Assembly (NCBI GenBank): GCA_038501625.1
Contig: JAZAYU010000123.1
Coordinates: forward strand, 992,001 to 1,056,000
Reading direction: 5' to 3'
Length of the DNA: 64,000 bases
Source: Corbicula japonica
Lineage: Eukaryota; Mollusca; Bivalvia; Venerida; Cyrenidae
The position numbers and the translations under genes were made by a program. The notes under the pieces were generated by a model. It was not told where the DNA came from. It saw only the letters and a list, made by a program, of their open reading frames with translations, and made no database searches. This document shows, in pieces, positions 22,095 to 37,000 of the stretch. Numbering within the stretch: position 1 is the first letter of the stretch; every line of letters begins with the position of its first letter.

Positions 22095-25000
22095 GCAAGA
22101 AGTTTTTTTCATGTTTTTTTTTCAATAAAATGGCTTTATAACAATTGCTACGCCCGATTTCTTTTCATGAGAATTGATAATTAGACTGAAAACGCTTATT
22201 TGTGTTTTGCTTAAATAAGAATTCAACGGCAAAATATTATCTAATTTATATTTATACTGAAATAAACTCAAGGGAGTATCATTTTTAATTAGCAAAAATA
22301 ATTAACCAGGGCACTTTGAAATAATTTACAGCATTTTTTTAAATTGCGAGTTATTGCCTTTTGTTAGCATGTGCTCTATTTTAATGCCCTCTAAGGGATG
22401 CATATAGTAATTGCACTGTCCGTTAGTCTGTCCGTCCGTCAGTAATTACTGTAAAATTTTGTCCTCGCTTAATCTCTGAACCGCTTGAGGGATTTTCTTG
22501 GGAGATTTAATTTAAACTTCACAGGAATGTTTGTCACCAAGCCTAGCTTTGAAGTTTCCGCTCGGATTTTTCCCTCCGAGTTATGGGCCCTTAGCCATTT
22601 TAATATAACTTATTTCTATAACTTATTATCTTATCACTTAAGAAATATTTTTCTAATCGCAAATTACGATGTCTTTTTTAATTTAAAGGAAACTATCTTC
22701 AATTGCAGTTTTACAAATTCTTGGACTGTTATTTACGTTTTGGTTTAATCATATTTATTTCATGTAAATATAATAAATATTCAAACAATAAGACAGATTT
22801 TAAATTATTACATAATGGATTGGAAAACAAGCTCTCGTAGATAAATTCCTTTCCTGATTTTACGGCTAAGTGTCGTTTACATATATTTCGTTTTAATGGA
22901 TACGTCTTTTTAAATATTGTGGTTTTTACGTTTTGTGTATAGAATGTTACTATGGAGGTTCTTTGAAGTACAATGGTACATTATCGGCGACTCGGAGCGG
23001 AAAACAGTGTCAGCGCTGGGACAGTCAGCTACCTAACGCTCACCTGTACACAAATAACACCATGTTTCCCATGGATGGTTCCGTGAAAGCTGCGAATAAT
23101 TACTGCAGGTCTCCTAATGCATCTGGTACTGTAAAATACGTGTTATTATTTAAAGAGTTTTGCATCATCGCTATTGAACGTTATAAAAAAGAGAGTGTCT
23201 AAGCTGGGAATCGAACCAGTACCGTACAGCGCCTAGTCATGCAAACCCGAACGCGCTACCGAGCGGCAAAATCCCTTATCTCAAAAACAGTATTGGAAAA
23301 TATTGAATAAATTGATGCAAAGAACAGGGTCCAAGATCAGAAATCTCCAGCAAATCAGTTGCTTGATATTTGTGGCTGGTCATATCAGCCAACCAGCTGC
23401 TTGAGATTTGAGGCTGGTTTCTCAGTACTTCGTCATGCACAAAATCTCACTACACTTCAAACTTCAATAAAAACAGCATGATTACATATCGAAGGCTTGG
23501 AGCAAACATGGACTATCTCTTTCAAAATATTTTATAAGATAGACCAGTTTTTGCACCAAGACTTCAATATACCATTGTGATTTACTATCGTCAGGTTTAT
23601 TTTAAAACATGTCGCCCCTAGAGAAACATCCTGCACAATTGATGACGCCGCCAAAATGGCGGTCATACTATCGGATTCATAATTTTTCATTTAAAATTGG
23701 AAATAACGAACATTTCCAACAAAAAACAATTTACTGGTAGTATTCAGTAAATTGTAGTTGTGTTTGACTTGTTGTGATACCTATTAGACTGTATAAAATT
23801 TCTTAATTACTAATCATGTCATCTACGCCACGTGTTCTCAACAAGCACTCGGCAATCTGTGAACGAGAGAGACCAGTGTAGGTTAAAGTTCAAGTTCAAG
23901 TTCAAGTTTATTAGGCATATCAGCAAATACATGCTTTTGGCCCTTAACAAGTAAACTAGAGAATATGGCATACATATTAAACACATAGACATGAGAAGAA
24001 AACACAATTATGTCCTTATAAGTAGACTATAGAATATGACATACATATTAGACACAAAGACATGAAAAGAAACATACAACTATGTCACCGGTATATAAAA
24101 AGAGTTAACAACAATAGCAACAAAACAAGTTCAAAAGCTTTTCCTACCGTGAAATATTAAATAAGTTTAGATTTATGTGTCTCTTAAAACATGTGTACGA
24201 TACTGCATTGCTTCCTTTATGAATTTTGAGATATTAATTAAAAATTTGGTGTTTTTCGAAGACATCATTTTGCAGAATTTATGTGTATTCGGCCACTGAA
24301 TGTTTCCAATATATTTCAAACGCAACTCTGTAAATTTCTGACAACACAAAATAAAATGATATTCAGATTCAACAAGGTTTTGATTGCATAAGATACTCGT
24401 ACATAATCTATTTGTCCTATCAATACCGTGATATCTACATGTACCAGTTTCAATTACAAGTTGGTGTGAACTTAATCTAATTCGCGTAAACCATTTTCTA
24501 AGTTCTGTATTTTTTATTTTATAAATATAATCCTCGAAGACAAAATCTTTTTATATTTACAATACATATCAAGTTTCGGCATAGTATTTATACTATTAGA
24601 CCACTCCTGAATAAATTGATCTCTAAGCCTTTTTTAATTTCAGGGAAATAATTAATTCTATTATCAAAATTATCCTGTAAATAGGAATATCCAAGATGAT
24701 CGATAATCGAATTTATACGCTTTGCCCAACAACTACCGTTAATATTTAAACATTGATCTATATACAATTCTTATATTGGTGATTGAGGGTTTTTCATAAT
24801 CTTCAACCAAAACCTAATTGACCTTTCCTTGCATATTATATATAGTGGCATTCGACCTAGTTCGCCAAATACTGCATTATTCGGTGTTTGTGATTAAACA
24901 CCCAGTATATGTTTACAGAAGCGAAGATGTAATTTGTCAATTTCATGCATATTATACACCCCCCAGACTTCAGCTCCATACAACAATATAGGAGCAACCA

Positions 25001-28000
25001 TGGCATCAAAAAGAGTGAATTTAGTTTTAACATCCAGATCAACTCTGTCAAATAAATAAAGAAGGTTAAAATAGGCCTTTAGTGCTTGATCTTGTAATGT
25101 TTTAACACAAAGTTTAAAAGTGCCATTATAATTAAATCTAACACCTAAGTAAACGAAATTATCTACAATTTCAACCTTCTCACCATTTATAAAAAATTCT
25201 GTGTTTCTATTTTGTTTCCTGCTTTCAAAAACACAATTTTTTTATTTTTCTACATTAATTTCAAGACCCCATTTTATTGAATATAGTAAAAGATTATCTA
25301 TTTGAGCTTGCAAACTATTTGGGTTTGTAGTGAACAATACAATATCATCAGCAAACAGGATTAGATACTTGTTAAGAAGTTCTAAATCAGTTTCCGTCAT
25401 CTGATTAAAATCAATGGTTTCTAAAATATCATTTACAAAAAGAATAAATAGGATTGGATTTAGTCCAATTGTAACGTCAAAAAAGTCTGACATAGAGTGT
25501 GATAGTCGAACACAAGATTGAACACTTCTATATAAAGATTTAACCATATTTAACATCTTGCAGCTAATTCCACTTTTAATAAGTTTTTCCCATAATGCAT
25601 CGCGATTAACAGTATCAAAAGCACGCTTATGGTCGACAAAAATACACCATAGTCTAGCTTTTTTTGATAATACCTTTTGAATAATTGAATGAAGAACAAA
25701 AATCGCATCAAATGTAGAGTGACCATCTCTGAATCCAAACTGGGAGGAATTAAAAACAGCTTCATCCTCGCACCATTTATTTAATCTGTTACGTAAAAGA
25801 AGTGAAAATATTTTAGCCATAATATTAACAAGAGTAATACCCCTGTAATTGGAACAGTTATTTTTATCTCCCTTTTTGTATATTGGAACTATAACACCTT
25901 TAGTCCATGACTCTGGATATATACCATTATCAAAAATATGATTAAATAGAGTGCATAAATATGGAGCAATGAAATCATTTGAGTCGATAAAGAAATCAGC
26001 AACATTATTTTCATAATCACTGCTTTTATTTCTTTTCAATGAAGATATAGTTTTTTTAATTTCTTCAACACTAAATGCGCAGTCTAACCGATCGATATTC
26101 ACATTTTCAATGTGTTCATTATTAAAAACATGTATTCTATTTTGATCTGATACACAGTTTGCATTAGTAGAAAAATGTTTGGCAAAATCTTCAATATTTA
26201 AATCATCAGTAGAATAATTATGTGTAGACTTACGAAATTTATTTAAATATTTCCAAAATTTTCGCGGTGATGTTTTACTAAGTATCGATAGTTTGTGTTT
26301 TTCTTTGGAATTAAACATATTTTTTGCTTTTCGTTTTACTTTAGAAAATTCAGATCTGCTATTAAGAAAATTTATTCGATTTGTTATTGAATTTTCAGTA
26401 GACAATTTACGTTTCGCCTCTAGAAAGGCATTTTTAGCATTTCTGCAATCTTGATAAAACCATTCAGTTTTACATCATCAAAAGAATCACGTCTCCCATT
26501 AAGCGTTTCCAAAAATTCATCTTTCATTGATGTATCCCAGACAATTTTGTTAATAGAGTCTGGTTGAGATATAGCTGGTACGTTATTGCACGACATAGTA
26601 AATTCTATTGGACAGTGGTCAGAAAATTCGTTCAAATCTAGAACATCAAAATCATTTAAGTACGAAAATTCAATACAACTTGTAAGTAAATAATCAACTG
26701 TACTGGCTACCGGTTTATTTCTATGTAAAGCGTGAAAAGTGCATTGTCCACTTTCAAGGCGACCGTTAACAATGAAAAGATCGCTTTCTTTTCATAAATT
26801 CAGTAGATTAAGACCAAATGTATTCACAATTTTGTCATCATTACATCGTAACGGCAGATTTGCAGGTATTTCGCTTTGCAGAGGTAAATCAACAAAGCGA
26901 TCTAACCTAATATTTGTAACAAAATCTTCGTGCGTGCCCGTGCGAGAGTTGAGGTCACCGAGTAAGTAAACAATACCTAGTTCATCATATTTCCTAATAT
27001 CAGCTGACAACTGATCAAAAAAGTTAAAATCAAATAGTGGGGAATTAATATTTCTGTACAATTTCGAATCTTCCGGTGGTAAAAACAAATGCAAAAATAC
27101 AAATCGTATTATGATTTCATGAAATCTTTAAATAGTGTAATCCAAATAATTCCCTTTTCATTGGAATGAATTAAATGAATATATTTAGCTAAGAATGTTT
27201 TATAATAGACAATTACTCCCCCGCTATCGCGTTTCGCTTTTTTGATAAATTTAGGCCTGGGGCAATTAAAGTTTTCATAGCCATTTAAACATATGTTTGA
27301 ATGTTCAGAACTCAAGTTTCAGTAAAAAACAAAAAGTCAAAGTCACTGATATATTTTACAAAGTCAACATCGTTTAACTTATTTCGTAAACCCTGGACAT
27401 TCCAGAGTAGAAATGACACTTAAAGACTGTGTAGTATTGTCAGTAATTTCTAATTAAAAATCAGAGGTTTGAACATTTCACAATCAGATGAATTTTTGAC
27501 TATTGTTGTTTTTGTAAACGAAAGATTCGACACCTTCCAACCTAAACATTTTGGTGATCAACTTTCTCTAGCCGTTTTGAATTATTTGCTATTTATAACG
27601 TAATATGCGTTTCCCATGTTACTTAGCGCAAAATTTGGTTTTGTTGTTGAAATAATATGCATCATCTTGAATTCTGTAGACTTTGGGACTTTTTTCTAAA
27701 TTATATTTCTTAAAAGTGGAGAATACATTAAAACATACCACTGCTGGTCTAATTTCCGTTGTTGTGACAATAACTTATACTGGGCAAACTTAAAACTGAA
27801 AACTTACCTTGTTTCAAATTCATAAATTTTGTTCAGTGATACTGTTTGTTGTTGTGTTTTTTTTTCACTGATGTCAAGGTTATGTCTTATTTCCTTAAGG
27901 ACTATGTAATTGTTGAAATAGGAAAACTGTACTGTTGGCACCAATTCATAAAATCTTGAGATATGAAAGGGCATTGTTGAAAAATGTTATAATATTTTAT

Positions 28001-31000
28001 AAATCTCACTGCCAGTAAACTTTAAGGATAGGCATATTAGCATTGGTGTAGCACATGACATGTGAATACAGAAATAAATATGCTATTTTCTGTGCAAGTT
28101 TTCTTTTACTCTGACCAATATTTTCAGAAAGTAAAAGCATACTTGGAATGCCACAATATTACTGTAGATGCACTGAGACTTATATTTAAATATATATTTG
28201 AAATATCTTATATCCCATAAACAAACCCACTAAACTGCACGAAAAACTAGGGCTTCCATCTTTGTTTTGACACCGACGAAAATAATCGCGTTCTTGGTTG
28301 TTAATACAACATGACATCCCCAAAAACACAATCCATCATAAAGAACAATGGTTAAAGTTTTGTTGCCTACCAATCGATCGTCTTGATCTTTCGTCGATCA
28401 TTCATAATCTGCCTTAAATTTCAGATGTGTAAATAAAACATTTTCATCAACACAGCTTTGCGGAAGTAAGGGACTAATCACCAATATTTGTGTTAATGCG
28501 CGAAACGAACATCATTTAAAATATCGCATTTTTTTGGCAAACTTACTGATAACTTATGAATTTCTAATATTAACTATATTTTTCTGTCAGTCATTTTGAT
28601 TGTTTATGTTTTATTTATGTAAGTGTGAAATATTTTGTTGCCACGTGCGAACTATTTTCTCCAGTGTTATTCCCCTTTGACTTCCGTTTTTTGAACGTCC
28701 GGTCGTGGAAGTAAAGTGAAAGTAGGAAATAATGCTGTTTTTTAAACTTTAGGTGGGTTAATTGTTGCAATGAAAGTTTGTTCATGTAATAAATGCACAT
28801 TTCTTCAAAGATATTGTGCGATCGTGTACGTCAACATAGTTTATTACCATTTTCTAGTGAGGGTCACCGTTGTTTACATTCTTAGTGTACACAAAAATTA
28901 CCCACGATTTTCTCGTGATATGAAAGTACGGCGTCCGTGAAAGGACCAATGACAAGATCGATTTTTTAACAAAAAATATTATAAATGTTAACACAATTAT
29001 TTGACTTGTCAAATTTAGAAGTTTATGGCATGTACAGACGGAAAAACACAATCATTTAAGTAAGGTGATGCCTAAAAATAGCTACAGTTCCTTAAATATC
29101 CGAGTTTTTTTAAGATTATCTCCCATTTGGATTAAAAAAGAACACAATCCACCTCTAAATTTGCCACAACAACTTAAATTGTTTTCAGTTTTTCTGACTT
29201 TCATTTTTAAACCGATAGATACTGAACCAAAAACTTCCAAGATACATATATTGGTGATCGAATTCCTTCAGATATTTGCATTAATTGGCACCATTTATGT
29301 AATAGGAGCTTTTCATGTTATTTTTGTATAGTTTTTATTTTGGCAGAGTATATATAAATCAGCAAAAAGAAACGTTGTTATATATAAATAAGATAATTTG
29401 ACTCAAAACAAACAAAAAATTTCACCAGAAAGATGCTACACTACATATATTCAAAATAATGTATATACATCTGCAGTAAGTTGTAACCGTCAGCGTTTCA
29501 AATAGTCAAAAACCCGGGTTGTTGATGGTAAGAAAAGTGAAATAAAAATTAAATTTCATGTAAATCCGTGACAGTTCACCTACATGTGTAACAATTGCGA
29601 TAACCTTGAGGAACGTAATTATGAGTATCAATTTTGGCCGTCCAGTCGGTTCTAGATGATGGTTGATTTTTCAGGAGTCTGGTGTGTTACCACGGACACC
29701 AAGGTGATTACCGAACAATGTGATGTACTGCCATGCAGGGACTACACTATCGCTGTAAGTCTTTTTTGATGATAAGAGGTTTGAAGAAGGTCACAATAAC
29801 AAATGTGTTTGCCCTAATGAAATAGACCATTCTATGTATTATGAAAAATTTCAAGTTCGATAAAAATTTGACCTTGTAGTTTCAGAGAGGATACTTTTTT
29901 AATGAAAATTTCTGTTTTTAAATCCATAGATCCTCAAGCGATAACCTCAAGATAAACTAATTGGTGATTTAATTCCTCGAAATACTTGTATTCACTGGTA
30001 TCATGAAAGTAATTGGAGTTTTCCGTGTTATTCAAGGTTTCATTTTGGCTCAGTAAATTTTTATTATAACGGGTCGATAGACTGTCAGATATAGGAGTAT
30101 ATTGTGATCGGGTCGGCAGACCCATAGTTATCGATTTTCTTGCTCTTGACAGTCTCAACTGGTCTAATAATAGTAACAAACTGCAAACCCAAGAACCGCC
30201 GAAAAGTAGTTCTAATTAAAATTTAACAGTAGATATACCGACCACTCAAAGCTGTGATTTCAATTAGATTTAAATCTATGTATTAAACTAATTTTAGGTT
30301 TATACGCTAACAGCAGACTATCAGTGTTTACATGTCGGAAAAACAGATTGGTGCGATACCACGTGGTCAGAAAAACATCTATGCTATCATGAAGATTTCA
30401 CCATCACTGACGTCATTGACGACAACTGTACCGATTACCTCTGCTGTGCTAAAAAAGGTAATTCACTTTAATCTGTGACACATGTATTGCACATTGCTGC
30501 TTCGCTGCAAAAAGAACTATGTACTGTTTTTCTCGGACGTGGTGTTAAAAAATCGGTGCAGCTTCGCTCCCAAGTAGAGGCAATATAATTGGAAATTCAC
30601 AGCAGCGCTATTTGTGCAGCGTGGAGGACGTAAAAAGTACATATAGTCAGTACTGTTATCAGAAAATAATCCGTTACCGATTACATGCAGTGATGCAAAC
30701 GTTTATCTGGGCCATCCGATCAACCTTTGGTGGGGGACTGTCCCGGCTAGCTCAGTCGGTAGCGTTGTCGGAATTGCATGGCCATGTGTTGTCGCCGTGA
30801 CGGAGATGGTTCGCTCCCCAGTAGAGGCAATATCATTTAAATATAACATTATTGTTTACTGATTTGATTGTGCATTCCAAATTCTGGATTCGTCACACGC
30901 AATCAATGCCTGTGCCATCTAGAAGATGAAAATACCTGTACTTCTGATTCCCATCAAAGCCAGGACCCAAGGTTATAAAACTGAGAATGAAAACCAGTCT

Positions 31001-34000
31001 CAAATCAGATGTTTTAGATTTTAGACTGGTTTCAAATCTCAGTTTTACAATCTTCAGCTTCTGTTCTGGTCTCACCAAACAAAACTTTGTAATTATTAAG
31101 AATGGGTTTCCGTCCATGCCGAAATAAATAAAATCTGCTCCAAATAAAGTATAAAACTCAAAATCAAATGTCATTGTTGTGTGTATTGTTTACTGTTCTA
31201 TAATTTTGAATAATGATTATACTTTTAAGGACAATAAGTTGCCCGTACATACAATCGTCTACGACTAACGCTTCAGTGAACTTTGATATTCGCGGAGTAC
31301 TAATTTCAAGGATCAGTCTACAAATAAAAATCTTACGCAAAACGTAGTCTTGTGCTTAAACGTGATTTTAGACAATTAAAAACTACAACAACCTGCAAAA
31401 ATGCCACTTTACAGAAAACCAGAAATTTTATACCCTCGGATATAAAAGCAATTAACATAATCTTGATGACCCTTGCATTGATCTGTTTTCCAAACCAAAC
31501 TATATTTTTAAAAAATTAGTTAATTTACTCGTTTAAACTAACATTTAGTTATTCTATGACTTAAACATTTAAGAAGTTCAACGATGATTGATTTGTTTTA
31601 AAATTGCGGTGTGAAAAAGTCCTCCCGTACTTCACTTTATTGTAGTTATAAGTTACAGTTATCTCCCTTCATGGTAATAAGTTAATTTCAAACCATGCAA
31701 AATGTCAGCCATTATGGGTGGCAGTATATAGCCATACTTGAACTTTTCTTTTTGGATACAGACCGCATGTAGTGTGTTTGTTTCGTGCTTTGTTTGCAAG
31801 GTGCTGCCGCTGCACTCGTATGACTGGGTTAGTTTTGTATGTAATCATGTTTTAGACTGTTATAATGGCTCGCCTAGCAACTACACTGGAAGATGGAGTT
31901 TTGCATCGAACATGGTCAAATGTTTGAGCTGGGTGTTATTTAACAGTACCACACTCGAACCGAATGCATTCCCGGAAAAATATATAGCAAACGCAAGAAA
32001 CTACTGTAGAGATCCCACAAGAACAGGTACAATCATTTAATAATTTAATATATTTTAATATAACAGAATGGAAATGTAAAAAATAAATAAATAATATGGC
32101 CGACAATATTTAGACTGCTTTCTGGTCAATAATGAAACTGGTAAGAAAATATGAGTGGGCGCATGAGCGTTTTCCTCTTCACGTCACTCATCGTAAAAAA
32201 GGTGAGTAGGTGCGTTTTACACCAAAGTAAACAGACCCTTTTAAACACAAAGTCATTTTGCGCATCCGAGTCAGAAGATGACACTCAAAAGTTGTCGTAC
32301 GCAAATATATTTTGATTTTTATTGTTAATATCGTTAAATCAATGTTAATGATTAAACATACCTGTTAGATTTTAAACTTTCTTCTCTATTATATGTGGCA
32401 ATAAATAAAGAGTGATAACCAACTTAACGCGAATATTTTTTTCTGTCACTGTCTTTATTTAAGTGTTGGAATATTGCAGGTACACCTTCCTGTGTTATTG
32501 CCAATGGAGATTCCGGTGTGTTAGAGATCAAGCCGTGCAATATACCGACCTGTGAAACCGCAGCCACATTAAATAGTAAGTTTTGCCCGCAGAAATCGTC
32601 CCCTTACAACTGTGACGCCTCTTGACAAAATGGGGCTTATTGTCTGTTCGGTAAGAGTGGACCCTTGCAGACTGCGTATATGCACTGTGAACATGTCACT
32701 GAATGTATGGCTCACAGGGTACACACTGATCACTGGGCGCATGCGCAGTGTACATATAGCTTTAAAGAAGCTAAGTAAATGGCCCAAAATGAGGGCATAT
32801 GCAGACCTACAAGAAGCGAAGTAAATTACACAAAATTAGAGCATATGCAGCTATGTAAATGGCTTAAAATATTAGGATATCTGAAGACCTAAATAAGCTA
32901 TAAGCCAGTCAGCGTATCCCAAATAGCATCAAAGTGTGAAGAAATTGCAAAGGAATTGATTTGTATGTTTTTATTAGAATAACATGTCTACTTTAAAGGA
33001 CAAAAAGTAGGTAAATTGCTCAAAGTGAGGGCATATGCAGACTTAAAATAGCTTAGTAATTGGAAAAGAATTCAGTCATATGCTGACCTAAACGAAACTA
33101 CGTCAATGGTTCAAGAATTAGGGCATATACATATGCAGCCCTAAAAGAAGCTTAGTTTTTGGCTCAAAATATAAGTGTATATAAGCGTATATGAAGACCA
33201 GAAAGAAGCTAATTGTTTGGCTCAAAATAAGGGCAAATGAAGTTAACCCCTTATCGAATAACACCAGCTACGATTGCCAACCTTTTGAAATACATGTACA
33301 TGTATGTCATGTTTTCTTTAGTTTATATCGGGGGATACTATTTATAGGTTTTAACACCATTATCAACCCATTATAGTTATATTTCATACCGTTGAAAATC
33401 TTGACGTCTACGATAAACATTTTGATTGACATGAAACTCAACTGTTTTTATCGAATTTCTATTAGTCTATTAGATCTAAGTGATTAAATTTGCTATCGAA
33501 TTACGAATAATAATTTTAGAAAAAACGGTTTAATTTCTATTACATTTTTAAATTTAACAACAGAGAAAACTTGGACGGTGTAACGTTAGAAATTTACTCG
33601 GTAAATGTGAATATATTCCAGGATATGACAACGACTGCTATAAGGTACAGGTACCGGTCAACAGCAGAAGTGGACTTACTACAGACCAGGAACAGTGCGA
33701 GGTGCTCGGCATGCAGTACCATGAACCCAGCGTTAACAAACCCGGATGTAATGGGTGCCCGTGTTGTCAGGCCAAGGGTAACCTTAATAAACATTTAAAA
33801 AGATCATAATTTATATTTCATAATAGAAAATCATACTTAGGTGAGCTGGCGATGTGCCTCATGCCGCAAGCAAATAATTCCGAGCTATATTTCTCCGGCG
33901 ACCCTTACGTGGCCTCACCGGTGAATTGACACCTGAGGGTCACTATCGGGTAACCTTTGAAAACGCAGCATTTTCAACCCGTTTAGACACTGGTAAGTCC

Positions 34001-37000
34001 ATCGCAAGCCTAATCAGAGTGTTATGTGAACCAGCTATAAAGCAGTATTTAGTTTGGAACCAGACAGGCGTCGCGCCATTTACATTTTATGGGTAGAATC
34101 TAGTTTAGAGAACCCCGGGTGTTCAAAACACAAAAAGCCAAGCGGCGTTTGAGCGAGAGAAGCGGGCTGTGGGGGCGGTAGCCCCCATTTAAACTCATTA
34201 TAAATTATATATAATAAATGAAATTTGTCTGGCACACGGCCCACCAGAAGTTGCTGACAAACAATGCTCTACTGTAGTATCATATTTCGCGTGGGATAAA
34301 ATTTCGCGTGCTTCACGCTAAGGATAATACGCGAAATCAAACCCTAGCGAAATCAAACAATTGAATATCTAGTCTTATTAGAATAATACAAGTGCGCGAA
34401 TTTAAGATCTCGCGAAAATGTCACTTATATCATTTGGGCGAAATTTGATCCCCGCGAAATTAAATGATACAACAGTATACATAAATTGTGGGATACGCTA
34501 AACTAGATGTGTCCCCATTTTTTTTCAAGGGTAGTGATGAATCAGGTTACTGCCGGTTACCGCTAACTGACATGAGAAACAAGCACTTTAATACATCGGA
34601 CCACGAAGTATGCGAAATTATAATTGAACGATGCATGAAAACCGCCACCTAAAACAAAAACGGGGCCACGTGGTGAATGTACAGATACGACCCATACCTG
34701 ACTATAACTGCATATCGGACGGTAAAATCCGCGAATGTCTGATGGGGTCAAGAAGGTGTTCGATCGGTCGTCGTTCAATTTTTAAAGTAGAAAAATAGTA
34801 CATCCTAATCTAGGAAAAATCTGTACAGGGGCCTTCCGGCCGATCGGTGTCTTTTCGACATCATTGAGCCCGTTAAAACTAGTCGCCATTTCAGCCAATC
34901 AGATGCTTGAGATTTGAGACTGGTTTCCAATCTTAGTTTTATAACCTTCAGCACAGCACTATTTTGTGTCTAAGACTATGTTTCCGAGTTATTTCGATTA
35001 AAATGGAACTGTTAAATTTCGTGACGATCAAAACGTCGCGCGAAAAGCGTATTACGCGCTGTGGTTTACCAACGCAAAATATAATGATATATAAGTATAT
35101 AATTTGCTGATCATTTATAAATCTTAAACGCAGTTCATAAATCATATACGCAGTTCATAAATCATTAGCGCTGTTCATAAATCATAAGCAATGTTCATAC
35201 ATAATTAGCATTGTTCATAAATCATTAGCACTGTTAATCAACATTACAGTCAAGCCTGCGAGATGCTTCCGCGCTGTACATGGTTCACGATTAACTATCC
35301 CGAACGTTCACCGTTTACCGATTCTCGATTCCCGATTCACGAATACACGCGTGAAAACGTGCAATCTCACTAAAGTCAGATCTAACAAAATGTTAGATCT
35401 GATGACGGTCCGTAGATACCGTACATAAGCTTTAGCGGTTTTTCCCGATTTCTATTTTTAGAAATTATCAACACAGGAAGCATGATATATAGCGCTCGCA
35501 AAATGATCTGAAGATGTTATTACATTAGAAATAATTGCAATACTACATAAACACAAAAAAATCAGCAAAATATGTCTTACGCAGGCTCTCAACACTTTTT
35601 ATGGTTTAATATAGAATGTTTACTTTCACTTTCGCGATTTTGTAGGCGACAATCTGATTGGTTCAAAAAGGTTTGTGATAAAAGCACGTTTTAGCTATTC
35701 GTCGTCAGATCCTGATAGCGTAGCGGTTTTCAGGATATGATTTTAATCAGATTGGAAAACGTGCAGCCAATCAAATAAGCGTGAAACGAGAAACGAGAAT
35801 CGAGATTTGTCCGCTTACACGTTTCCGGAAAAATGACCAATCACAATTTAAATACTATTTAGGATATTTTTCTTCGTCATAATGGCCGATCTTTTCAAAG
35901 AATTGAAATATATTGCGCCTTTCGGATATTATGTGGTCATATGTTGCGAAGTACATATATGAAGTGCAAATAGTATGCGCCGTCGGAGATACATCAGGCT
36001 TCGGGGAACTGCCAGTGTAAAGATCACAAAAATGGGAAAGTGATGCGGAAACATGGCCTCGATCTGTCTCAGTCTGTAGACATGTTCGCGAGTGTATATG
36101 GTGAGTACTAGTGACCAACCTGAAAACTTTTGTCAACTTCTACTAATGCTTTATGTGTCTGGTCGAATATTTAAAGAGCAGATGACGCTTCAACTTATTA
36201 AGATTCGGCCCCAAGACATTCCAACCCCTAACCTGTCCTTTCCAAGACATATACTATATTCAACCCCTAAGGCCTATCATATTTCAAACATCTTTTGCCA
36301 AGTAAATTTAAGAATGTTTTAAAATTCAGTATTCTCTATTGGTTTATATTTATGAGTGATTAAATCTTGTATAAGGCTTATCAAACTTGATAACTATTTA
36401 TGAATTACTCAACACATCTTCTTCAATCAGGAAATTTCCAATCCAAAAATATTTTTTCCCAACTGTGGCAGAGATTCTTCCCAAAATACTAGGTAAGATT
36501 TCCGATAATAGATCACATTCTTCAGAGGTGAGTTTGAAATTTGAAATCTGAAGAATAAGTGCTTTAACAAAATAAATTTAAGTTCAAAATAGATCTACTT
36601 ATTACTTTGAAATTCATATTTATAAACTAGTACCCATCTTTCAATTAATTTTGTTTCCCCAAAATGAACAATTATTGTGCATAAATTTCCCAAATTTTGA
36701 AAGGCCAGGGCCTCTTCCCATTTTTGGGAAGAAAAGCCCTGCAGATATGTTTTTAGTCATTATGAGCCTGAAGTTGACTATGGCTTCCCAATTTAGTGAT
36801 GATAGTCATGACAAAAGTATAAAAAAAAACATATTCATATAAGATAAGGTACTTCTTTGAAAAGTAGATAGGTTTACATTATACATATCTCTTGCCGTTT
36901 AAATGTCCAAAAAATTTCTTGTGGTCAAAATGTCTTGATACCAGGATGCTTAACCCTATTTATGAGCAGCATTATTTATTTTTTAATGTGCTATTGGCCA

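Noticed and set aside
33841..34015. Exon-like GC-rich segment between a TTAG and a GTAAGT
   Set aside because: All frames contain stops or lack any link to the kringle modules, and B1 has a proper donor before it.
35882..36100. Possible coding first exon of the nested gene, or a ribosomal protein S29-like remnant (frame with CQCKDHKNGK and RKHGLDL)
   Set aside because: There is a good donor at 36100, but the frame has an upstream stop and the likeness is only a few residues around a cysteine pair. It may be a non-coding first exon.
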